5,786 bases of DNA from positions 1 through 5,786 of the forward strand of contig WTCF01000036.1 in the NCBI GenBank assembly GCA_013138705.1, written 5' to 3'. Position 1 is the stretch's first letter; each line of letters starts with the position of its first letter. The notes beneath the pieces were generated by a model that ran no database searches, was not told where the DNA came from, and worked only from the letters and a program-made list of their open reading frames with translations. Made by a program: the position numbers and the translations under genes. Source of the DNA: Deltaproteobacteria bacterium (GTDB lineage Bacteria; Desulfobacterota; Dissulfuribacteria; Dissulfuribacterales; UBA3076). Positions 1 to 5,606 of this stretch are shown here, piece after piece.

Positions 1-3000
1 GGGTATGAAAATACCCCTGAGATCGAAATAATGCGTCGCATCCATAGATCAGGGGACACTGAATATCGTATTAACGGCAAGAGTTGCAGGCTGAAGGACA
101 TCCACTACCTCTTTATGGATACAGGAGCTGGTGCCAGGGCTTACTCCATTTTAGACCAGGGTCAGGTTAGTGCTTTTATAGACATGGTACCGGGAGATCG
201 TCGTCTCTTGATTGAGGAGGTGGCGGGTATTTCCAGGTTCAGGGCCAAGCGCATTGAGGCCGAGCGCCGCATGGCTCAGACAAAACAAAACCTTGAGAGG
301 CTGGATGACCTTCTGGTCGAGGTGGGACGTCAACGCAAATTCTTCTCCAGACAGGCAAAGAGGACCGAGCGCTACCTGAAGCTGCGGAGAGAGCAGGACC
401 GACTGGATCAGGCACTCCTCGCCCATGTGTGGTTTGCCGAGTTAGGACGAAGGACGGATCTGGAAAAAGAGAAAGATTCTCTCTCTGCCGACCTGTCCGG
501 TGTACAGGCAGAGCTTTCTAAAAATGTCGCGGATCGGGAAAGGCTCGAACTGGAAGTCCTTGAGGCAGAAGAGGTTTTAGCTGCGATTCGTAAGGGCCTG
601 ACTGATGCGGAAGACAGCCTTCAGGGGCTCAGGGAAGAGGCCTCGCAGCATGAAAAGTCCTTAATTAAGGAAGAAAACAGGCTGCAATCCGCCGAGAAGA
701 CCTTGGCGGAGTTTGAGGAAAAAGGGGCATTGATAGAACGCAGCCGTGAAGGGCTTCAGAAAGATATCAAGGCCCTCAAGACAGAGGAGTCATCATACCT
801 GGTTGAGATATCCGACCGGGAAAAATGGATAGAGGAATCAAAAGCAGCCAGGGACCAGGTGAGGGAGTCTCTTGAGGCAGTAAAGGTGCAGCTCGTAGAT
901 GCGGCAGCCATGCACGCGAGGCTGGACAGTAAGCGCAATGGCTTGAGAGACCGGGAGGATAGACTCAGGCGCCGTCTGGACCAGAGGCGGAATGAGCTGC
1001 AGGGTATATCAGAGCACGTAAAGGGTCTGCAAGGTGATCTAAAAAGACATGAGAAGAAGGTAGAGGAAACCCGGACTGAATTGGATTCCTTGTCTCATGA
1101 TGAAAAAGGCATTGAAGGTGTTGTTTCTAATCTGAGAAGCCGTATTTCAGCCACTGTGGAAAAAAGGCATAAAGCAGACTCGGAACTGGCATCATGCAGA
1201 GCTAGGCTTAATGCACTGAAGACTATTGATGCATCGGGTGAGGGCTTCAGCAGTGCCACTAACAAATTGCTCAGCTCCGATGTTTCCACATTGGGGGTAC
1301 TTGCTGATTTTCTGGAAGTAGAGCCGGGCTGGGAACATTTAGTAGAGATAGCCCTCGGACACGGAATTCAGGCTTTGATAGTCCCTGACATGGAGGCATG
1401 TGATAGGGCCATGTCCTTTCTTAAGGATCAGCCGGCGGGAAGAGCAAGTCTGATTATACCCGGCAAGGACCGCTGTAATCTGGAAGAAAAAAAGGATGGC
1501 ACCCTTCTTGAGTTTGTCAGTGCCGGACATCCTGTTGACAAGGTCGTGGCCGATATCCTGATCCATTGGAAGGTGGCGCCGGATTTGAAGACTGCTTTTA
1601 ATATACGCGATACTGACAATAAAGGCCTTTTTTACATCACCCTGGATGGTGAGATCCTCACTCCATGGGGTGAACTGGTCTTTGGGGACAAAGACCAGGC
1701 ATCTTCAGGGATACTTGCAAGAAAGGCTGAGGTTTCCACATTAACTGTACGTGAAAAGGAACTTCATGAATCTTACATGCAGATCCGTAGTGAGGAAGAT
1801 GAGATAAGCAAAGAACTCTTAAAGGCTGAGACCAAACTCAAGGAAGTTAATGAGAAAAAGAGCCGGATTTTTGAAGACCTGGCTGGTCATAAACAGGAAG
1901 TAGATAGTTTACTCATGGAAATTGAAGCTCAAAAAGAGAGGTCACAACGCATAGATTTGGAGATTGAAGAGGCCGAAGAGGAAATACTTGATGTAGAGGT
2001 GTCCCTTGAAGGGTTGGAAGAAGCTGTTGAAGTTGCCGTTTCAGCCAGGATTGAAGCTGAGGGGCAGATAAAGGGCCGTGAGGATGCCTTGAGACAGCAG
2101 GAACAGGTGCTTTCCCGCAGGAGAAAGGCCCTTGAGGAATATAGAATAAAAATGGCCCGCATTCAGACCCAGCTTCAGGAAAGGGAACAAGAGCTTGGAA
2201 GGCTTGCTGATCGAAAGGACCAGATAGTCCGGGATCTGGAAACGATGCTGGTAGAAAAGCAAAACCTGGCAGTCCAACTTGAGAACAGGGCCGGGTTTCT
2301 TAAAGATGTGCGGCTGAAGGTTGAGACCAAGCAGAACAAGGTCCTGATTGAAAAAAGGCATCTGGAAGAGGCAGAAACAAAATACGATCACACCCGGCAG
2401 GCTGTTGCCGGATTGCAAGGCAAGGTCAATGATTTGCAGGCCCGGCTCAGGGCTATTGAAGAGCGGGTTCATCAAAATGAACTTGTCCTTTCCGAAGTGG
2501 AACAGGGCCTTGTATATCTGAAAAAAACAGCCATGGATCGCCACCGGGCCGGCATAGAAGAATTCTGTGATAAATGGCGCATTTCTCCGTTTTCTCCTGA
2601 TGAGGCAAAGGAGCGGATCAGTGATATAACCCGCAAAGTAGATCGCCTTGGGTCTGTGAACCTTGCCGCTGTTGAAGAATACAAGGAGCTTGAGGACAGA
2701 TGGAACTATCTTAATTCCCAGAAAGACGACCTTATCAGCTCAATCGAAGACCTCGAACAGGCCATAGGCAGAATCAATCGTACCTGCAGGACCCGGTTTA
2801 AAGAGGCCCTGGACTCAGTAAACGAGAGCCTTTCCAGGGTCTTCCATTTACTCTTTGAAGGAGGGACGGCTAAACTGGGTTTGACCTCATCTGACGATAT
2901 ACTGGATTCTGGGATAGACTACTTGATACAGCTTCCCGGAAAGAGAATCCAGTACCTGAATCTCCTTTCAGGAGGGGAGAAGACATTGGCTGCAATGGCC

Positions 3001-3252
3001 CTGATTCTTGCCATCTATTTCATAAAGCCCGGCCCTTTCTGCCTGCTGGATGAAGTAGATGCCGCACTTGATGAAGCCAATACCGTACGGTTTAACCGGT
3101 TCATAAAAAAGATATCAGAGCAGTCCCAGGTAGTGCTTGTTACTCATAACCAGAAGGTGATGGAGATTGCTGATGTCCTTTATGGAGTTACTATGGAGGA
3201 TAAAGGAGTGTCAAGACTGGTTTCGGTAGACCTGGTGGAGAGTCCGGGATAA
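1..3252 (+). CDS. smc: Chromosome segregation ATPase SMC (5' end outside window)
   Basis: SMC is the ATPase core of the bacterial condensin complex (with ScpA/ScpB), which compacts and segregates the nucleoid. The frame is open from base 1, so the ATG at 31 is internal; about 90 N-terminal residues, including Walker A, lie upstream. Numbering from base 1, visible parts are: end of the N-terminal head with the Q-loop (YSILDQGQV, Q about 53) and the EEVAG segment; a charged coiled coil to about residue 420; the hinge at about 431-570 (LGVLADFLEV to ILARKAEV); the returning coiled coil to about 900; then the C-terminal head with signature LSGGE (989-993), Walker B CLLDEVD (D1017, E1018), D-loop ALDEAN and H-loop VTHN (H1049). 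The visible 1083 residues plus about 90 give a normal bacterial SMC length near 1170. Stop TAA is followed in frame by TGA. I see no frameshift, and the family assignment is secure. Confidence 0.97.
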   Translation, partial: GYENTPEIEIMRRIHRSGDTEYRINGKSCRLKDIHYLFMDTGAGARAYSILDQGQVSAFIDMVPGDRRLLIEEVAGISRFRAKRIEAERRMAQTKQNLERLDDLLVEVGRQRKFFSRQAKRTERYLKLRREQDRLDQALLAHVWFAELGRRTDLEKEKDSLSADLSGVQAELSKNVADRERLELEVLEAEEVLAAIRKGLTDAEDSLQGLREEASQHEKSLIKEENRLQSAEKTLAEFEEKGALIERSREGLQKDIKALKTEESSYLVEISDREKWIEESKAARDQVRESLEAVKVQLVDAAAMHARLDSKRNGLRDREDRLRRRLDQRRNELQGISEHVKGLQGDLKRHEKKVEETRTELDSLSHDEKGIEGVVSNLRSRISATVEKRHKADSELASCRARLNALKTIDASGEGFSSATNKLLSSDVSTLGVLADFLEVEPGWEHLVEIALGHGIQALIVPDMEACDRAMSFLKDQPAGRASLIIPGKDRCNLEEKKDGTLLEFVSAGHPVDKVVADILIHWKVAPDLKTAFNIRDTDNKGLFYITLDGEILTPWGELVFGDKDQASSGILARKAEVSTLTVREKELHESYMQIRSEEDEISKELLKAETKLKEVNEKKSRIFEDLAGHKQEVDSLLMEIEAQKERSQRIDLEIEEAEEEILDVEVSLEGLEEAVEVAVSARIEAEGQIKGREDALRQQEQVLSRRRKALEEYRIKMARIQTQLQEREQELGRLADRKDQIVRDLETMLVEKQNLAVQLENRAGFLKDVRLKVETKQNKVLIEKRHLEEAETKYDHTRQAVAGLQGKVNDLQARLRAIEERVHQNELVLSEVEQGLVYLKKTAMDRHRAGIEEFCDKWRISPFSPDEAKERISDITRKVDRLGSVNLAAVEEYKELEDRWNYLNSQKDDLISSIEDLEQAIGRINRTCRTRFKEALDSVNESLSRVFHLLFEGGTAKLGLTSSDDILDSGIDYLIQLPGKRIQYLNLLSGGEKTLAAMALILAIYFIKPGPFCLLDEVDAALDEANTVRFNRFIKKISEQSQVVLVTHNQKVMEIADVLYGVTMEDKGVSRLVSVDLVESPG

Positions 3253-3387
3253 TGATCAGCGATCCGGCAATTCCGGAACTACAACTGCAGCAAAAAAATG
3301 GGTGCCGGGATTAAGCGAATTCGTTCATGTTTTCCCGAGTGCTGTTTGGTAATGACTAATACTTTCCTAACCCGGATAAGCCGGAAC

Positions 3388-3422
3388 AGTGCCTAAAGTG
3401 AACTAAAGTTTAAAGTGCCTAA
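3388..3422. repeat. Degenerate AAGTGCCTAA direct repeats
   Basis: The 9-base word AGTGCCTAA occurs exactly at 3388-3396 and 3414-3422. Between them are the related AAGTGAACTAA (3396-3406) and AAAGTTTAA, giving about four degenerate copies of one short word in 35 bases. This is seen directly. Its origin is unknown; it resembles the short word repeats often left at the edges of accessory cassettes, which is inference. Confidence 0.6.
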
Positions 3423-3481
3423 TTAAGGTATCGCTTCGCTCCATCTATTTGATGTGACAGTAAGTAAACAATAAAGTGTGG

Positions 3482-3509
3482 ATGGCTCGGTTATCGCATG
3501 GCTCGGTTA
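3482..3509. repeat. 12-bp tandem repeat ATGGCTCGGTTA x2
   Basis: ATGGCTCGGTTA is present at 3482-3493 and again at 3498-3509, a period of 16 bases with a 4-base TCGC spacer. The two copies are identical. No function is evident; replication slippage or the edge of an old insertion would both explain it. Confidence 0.75.
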
Positions 3510-3637
3510 GATCATCTGTCCAGAATTTGGGGTACATTATATGGCATCTTTCCCTCCATGTCACTACTTTGGCATCCCCTTATTGCAATTATTCAAGATA
3601 GTCAATTACGCGATTCTCTAATCACCAATCAATGCTA

Positions 3638-4045
3638 TCATGCTATCCAGTTTTCGACTTTAAGTCTGTTTATCTTGGAAAAATGACGAATATTTGCTGT
3701 GATCACTGTGAATTTATGACTTAAAGCAGTAGAGGCGATAAGCACATCTTCGATACCGATAGGCCTGCCTTTTTTCTGAAGGTCGGCCAATATATCTCCT
3801 GCTATTAATACCTCTTCAGGGCCAAGAGGTATTACATTGACCCTGGAAATAATTTCTTTCTCGATATTTAACCAAAAGCTTTCAAAATCATCACGCAGGG
3901 CACTCCCGAAGCGTAACTCCATCACGCAGATACACGATGTAAACAATAATTGTGATGGATTCGACTGCAAATATTGAAGCAAATTACGATTGGGCTGCTT
4001 CTTAACCAATTCACTAAGTATATTTGTATCAAGAAGGTACATCAC
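3638..4045 (-). CDS. vapC: PIN-domain ribonuclease toxin, VapC family
   Basis: This is a predicted Mg2+-dependent endoribonuclease toxin that would block translation by cutting RNA when freed from its antitoxin. The 135-residue product has the usual VapC length and order: N-terminal MYLLDTNILSEL (D6), VMELRFG (E43), GIEDVLIA (D100) and the closing VITANIRHF segment, where N118 stands at the fourth metal-site position as in many VapC proteins, then LKVENW near the C-terminus. The gene begins with GTG (4045) directly followed by ATG (4042). GTG gives a 4-base overlap with the antitoxin stop and ATG a 1-base overlap; MYLLDTN is the commoner family start, so either is possible. There is only a weak purine-rich site upstream, so translational coupling to the antitoxin is likely. 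Its stop lies in an 8-bp tandem repeat (ATGCTATC twice, 3632-3647), which puts a second stop just upstream of its copy on this strand. All catalytic positions are present, so it looks functional. Confidence 0.92.
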   Translation of the reverse strand: MMYLLDTNILSELVKKQPNRNLLQYLQSNPSQLLFTSCICVMELRFGSALRDDFESFWLNIEKEIISRVNVIPLGPEEVLIAGDILADLQKKGRPIGIEDVLIASTALSHKFTVITANIRHFSKINRLKVENWIA

Positions 4046-4317
4046 TTCAACTTCATATTTGTCAACAGCCTCGAAGGATGCCTGATACGGCTCTGCACAA
4101 TATTTTCTATAGTTTTAAAAAAGGGATCGTCTTCTTTCAGCCATCCTTTAGCCTGGGCCAAGTGTTTATCATTTATATCTACATCTATTGGCACTAATAG
4201 GGCCATAGACTTTCCTCGCTTGGTAATGATGATTTGTTTTTTTTCATACGCTACCTGGCACAAGAGATCAGAAAAGTGCTTTTTAGCATCGGCAATACCA
4301 ATAGTTTGCGGGTTCAT
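4042..4317 (-). CDS. Phd/YefM-family antitoxin
   Basis: This is the antitoxin partner of the overlapping vapC: it would bind and neutralise the toxin and repress the shared promoter. The product is 91 residues. The N-terminal half is a typical Phd/YefM DNA-binding domain: IGIADAKKHFSDLL (residues 6-19), then IIITKRGKSMALLVPID (29-45). The C-terminal part, with GWLKEDDPFF (58-67), would be the toxin-binding tail. I chose the ATG at 4317 because GAGG lies at 4324-4327 with a 6-base spacer. The longer reading from 4350 would begin inside the -10 element of the visible promoter and adds residues the family does not have. The antitoxin-first order and the overlap with the toxin are standard for TA operons. 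Phd/YefM antitoxins do pair with PIN toxins, so the pair is not unusual. Confidence 0.92.
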   Translation of the reverse strand: MNPQTIGIADAKKHFSDLLCQVAYEKKQIIITKRGKSMALLVPIDVDINDKHLAQAKGWLKEDDPFFKTIENIVQSRIRHPSRLLTNMKLK

Positions 4318-4344
4318 AAGCATCCTCATTTTTACGATAGTTGT

Positions 4345-4357
4345 GGTCATAATGACC
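4345..4357. promoter_or_regulatory. Palindromic operator candidate over the -10
   Basis: GGTCAT-A-ATGACC is a perfect inverted repeat with 6-base arms around one central base. It covers the whole -10 element of the antitoxin promoter. Phd/YefM antitoxins are known to autorepress through short palindromes at their promoters, so this is the natural candidate operator. The palindrome is seen; its binding by the antitoxin is inferred. Confidence 0.6.
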
Positions 4358-4377
4358 CGTTAAAAACAGAAAGTCAA
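4349..4377 (-). promoter_or_regulatory. Promoter of the phd-vapC operon
   Basis: Reading on the minus strand, TTGACT (4372-4377; 5 of 6 matches to the sigma70 -35) and CATTAT (4349-4354; 4 of 6 to -10) are separated by exactly 17 bases. The expected transcription start, near 4342, leaves a leader of about 25 bases with the GAGG ribosome site, consistent with the start codon at 4317. Not tested; the call rests on consensus match and position. Confidence 0.65.
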
Positions 4378-4441
4378 TAGAATTTTTTCGACCTGTGCGG
4401 TTACACGTCAGATTGTGCAATACACGAAAAAGAAAAGTAAC

Positions 4442-4641
4442 CGTTCACGGGTTCAAAGGTTCAGAGTTTAACGAAAATCTGAACCGTTGATTCGTGAGTT
4501 CTGAATGGAGAAGGCATGAGAATAAAACGAGGAGAGCATATGTTATCCCCTCCTAAATTTGAGGATATTGGGGCATGGCAGTTGGCCCAAGACCTAACTC
4601 GCAAGGTCAACGGAAGAAAGGTAACCCTGAACCTGTGAACG
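4442..4641. repeat. Inverted GGTTCA-type repeats around a gene remnant
   Basis: CGTTCACGGGTTCA (4442-4455) and TGAACCTGTGAACG (4628-4641) are inverted copies matching at 13 of 14 bases, and the similarity continues inward with a small gap. The left side also has an internal perfect hairpin, GGTTCAGA (4458-4465) with TCTGAACC (4478-4485) and a 12-base loop. Between the arms lies only the truncated four-helix-bundle reading frame. The roughly 200-base unit looks like a cassette that has lost most of its gene. No target duplication is obvious. Confidence 0.65.
4516..4638 (+). pseudogene. Truncated S23 / four-helix-bundle protein gene
   Basis: A 40-codon frame contains KFEDIGAWQLAQDLTRKV, which matches the well-conserved N-terminus of the S23 rRNA-intervening-sequence / four-helix-bundle protein family (typically FEDIxAWQxARxLT). 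Full members are about 115-130 residues; here the similarity stops after about 31 codons, and the frame runs straight into the right inverted repeat, ending at TGA 4636-4638. Two in-frame starts exist: ATG 4516 (after GGAGAAGG; MRIKR resembles usual family starts) and ATG 4540 (after GAGGAG). The simplest reading is an internal deletion removing helices two to four. The function of the family is uncertain; members occur inside 23S rRNA insertions and as free chromosomal genes. This copy cannot form the bundle. Confidence 0.65.
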
Positions 4642-4788
4642 CCTACAGAAAAGAATTATCACGAAAGGACGAAAGGAATAGGACATATTGGACCTGTTGA
4701 ATTTTAATGAATTATGCAAAACCCACTCGATGTTTTTCCTTTTCAAGAATCAACCTAGAATCCATCAAGAGCCATAAAGAAAAAAGTC
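4642..4788. other. AT-rich spacer without a gene
   Basis: No coding frame can be supported here. The only structure seen is an exact 8-base tandem, ACGAAAGG at 4661-4668 and 4669-4676, just outside the right arm of the four-helix-bundle remnant. The rest appears to be degenerate spacer leading to the promoter at 4789. Confidence 0.5.
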
Positions 4789-4818
4789 TTGACAGTCATT
4801 CCGGCAATAAACCATAAT
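4789..4818 (+). promoter_or_regulatory. Sigma70-like promoter upstream of the second TA pair
   Basis: TTGACA (4789-4794, perfect -35) and CATAAT (4813-4818, 5 of 6 for -10) are separated by 18 bases. Transcription would start near 4825 and read rightward through the MITE-like element into the antitoxin at 5027, giving a leader of about 200 bases. Without that element the leader would be about 58 bases, a normal length, so this could be the original promoter of the RHH-vapC pair. Consensus match only; no other gene is suitably placed for it. Confidence 0.6.
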
Positions 4819-4833
4819 AAGGGTGAACGTAAA

Positions 4834-4979
4834 TAGTGTCTGAACGGAAACCCCAAATTTTATTTTCTCAATTTAGGTCATGGACAATTAACATATTAAG
4901 GTTATTTCCTTTTTTAAATTCAAGATTTAAAATTTAGAATTCAAAATTGTGTCTGAACGGCCTTTTCGTTCAGACACTA
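4834..4979. mobile_element. MITE-like element with 11-bp TIRs and flanking TA
   Basis: GTGTCTGAACG (4836-4846) and its exact reverse complement CGTTCAGACAC (4967-4977) form the ends of a 142-base AT-rich unit. TA lies immediately outside both ends (4834-4835, 4978-4979), as expected for the TA target duplication of IS630/Tc1-mariner-type transposition. A second forward copy of the terminal word (GTGTCTGAACGG, 4949-4960) lies next to the right end, so 4949-4959 and 4967-4977 make a perfect 11-bp hairpin with a 7-base loop. The core includes ATTCAAGATT (4918-4927) and ATTCAAAATT (4939-4948). It has no coding capacity. The hairpin has no T run on the + side. A REP-type repeat is an alternative explanation. 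Confidence 0.6.
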
Positions 4980-5026
4980 AATAGGGTTACCATTTTTATG
5001 AGTGAGATTGTGAGAGGAAGAAAAAA

Positions 5027-5260
5027 ATGTCCAATATTACGCTGAGTGTCGATGATGAGGTCATCAGGAAGGTCCGAAAGATTGCCATTGATAAGAACAC
5101 GACACTGACCCAGATGGTCAGGGACTTCCTAACCTCTGTAGCTACACGTGGCGCAGCCCAAAGGATGCAGGCCGTGAGGCGACTTGAGACCTCTTTTGAG
5201 GAGTTCAGTCGGGATATGGGAAAGAGAGATTGGAGCAGGGAGGAGCTTCATGAGCGATAA
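5027..5260 (+). CDS. Ribbon-helix-helix antitoxin (VapB-like)
   Basis: This is a predicted DNA-binding antitoxin for the PIN toxin that follows. The 77-residue product begins with a short beta strand (NITLSVD, residues 3-9), then helix A (about 10-22) and helix B (LTQMVRDFLTSVA, about 27-39), the classic ribbon-helix-helix arrangement. The charged C-terminal tail (about 45-77, ending REELHER) would wrap the toxin. ATG 5027 is preceded by AGAGGAAG (5013-5020) at good spacing. Its last 11 bases overlap the toxin start at 5250, so the two are translationally coupled. The frame is intact although the toxin is broken, which makes it effectively an orphan antitoxin here. It is unrelated in fold to the Phd/YefM antitoxin on the other strand. 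Confidence 0.85.
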   Translation: MSNITLSVDDEVIRKVRKIAIDKNTTLTQMVRDFLTSVATRGAAQRMQAVRRLETSFEEFSRDMGKRDWSREELHER

Positions 5261-5553
5261 GGTATTCGTCGACTCTAATATCATTGTCTATGCCTATGAC
5301 AGACATGAGCCAGAAAAGATGGCCAAGGCCCAGTCCATCCTGAGGTCTGGGATCGCGCAAGAGAGTGCCGTATTGTCAGCACAGGTTCTCGGGGAGTTTT
5401 TTGTTTGAGACACACAAGATTTACGGGATTTCGTACTGGGATTCGCTCATCGTAGCAGCTGCGGAACGTACAGGATGCCACAAGCTCATATCAGAAGATC
5501 TCAACGACGGTCAGATGTATAATGGGATAATGGTGGAAAATCCCTTCAGGTAA
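5250..5553 (+). pseudogene. Broken PIN-domain toxin (VapC family), internal deletion
   Basis: The gene starts at ATG 5250 after a GGAGG site (5239-5243) and encodes a normal PIN N-terminus: VFVDSNIIVYAYD (D8), then LSAQVLGEFFV (E49), where the frame ends at TGA 5406-5408 after 52 residues. Similarity resumes in the next frame (+1) from GAG 5407: IYGISYWDSLIVAAAERTG with the third acidic residue, then LISEDL with the fourth, and the family ending VENPF before TAA 5551-5553. The two halves total about 100 residues against about 140 for this subfamily, so about 40 internal codons are missing as well as the frame being shifted. The junction lies at a run of six T. The 52-residue peptide lacks half the active site and should be inactive. 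Confidence 0.85.
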
Positions 5554-5596
5554 ACAAAAAAAGACTTAAGGCTATCGTCCATTACGTCCCATTATA
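5518..5596. repeat. Long inverted repeat spanning the toxin remnant's end
   Basis: TATAATGGGATAATGG (5518-5533) is complementary to CCATTACGTCCCATTATA (5579-5596): ten perfect pairs, a two-base CG bulge, then six more, around a 45-base loop that contains the stop codon of the toxin remnant. The right arm also reads as a near-tandem, CGTCCATTA / CGTCCCATTA (5576-5594). It ends one base before the GGAGG ribosome site of the next gene, so in a read-through mRNA it could influence initiation there. Function is inferred only. Confidence 0.55.
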
Positions 5597-5606
5597 GGAG
5601 GTTATA

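Larger units (their letters stand above)
3253..3637. other. Intergenic region between smc and the convergent TA operon
   Basis: This stretch holds no gene I can support. It is AT-richer than smc and contains two short repeat clusters, annotated separately. A small hairpin TCCGG-CAATT-CCGGA (3263-3277) lies just after the smc stop but lacks a following T run, so it is not a convincing terminator. A second weak CCGG/CCGG pairing lies at 3372-3384. smc (+) and vapC (-) converge here, so transcription from both sides must end in or near this region, but no canonical intrinsic terminator is visible. A 62-codon open frame at 3498-3686 has no recognisable similarity and runs across the 3' end of vapC; I treat it as spurious. 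Confidence 0.6.

Noticed and set aside
2041..2544. 167-codon open frame on the minus strand inside smc
   Set aside because: It is antisense to the regular heptad coding of the SMC coiled coil, which often leaves long antisense frames; the protein resembles no family.
3263..3277. Hairpin just after smc as an intrinsic terminator
   Set aside because: The stem is only five pairs and no T run follows on the + strand.
3498..3686. 62-codon open frame on the + strand
   Set aside because: No recognisable similarity, no good ribosome site, begins inside a tandem repeat and overlaps the 3' end of the convincing vapC gene on the other strand.
3974..4363. 129-codon open frame on the + strand
   Set aside because: Fully antisense to the Phd/YefM antitoxin and the start of vapC, both of which have clear family motifs.
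4442..4485. GGTTCA repeats as a CRISPR array
   Set aside because: The words are very short, degenerate and partly inverted, with no regular spacers and no cas genes.
4949..4977. 11-bp hairpin as an intrinsic terminator
   Set aside because: It is followed by TAAATAGGG on the + strand rather than a T run, and it is better explained as the end of the MITE-like element. On the minus strand the following bases are only loosely T-rich.
4998..5045. Alternative ATG at 4998 as the antitoxin start
   Set aside because: It is in a different frame from the ribbon-helix-helix coding sequence and quickly reaches a stop.
5397..5410. T6 run in the toxin as a programmed frameshift site
   Set aside because: A frameshift alone would join the two halves into a protein of about 100 residues that lacks about 40 conserved positions, so deletion is the better explanation.
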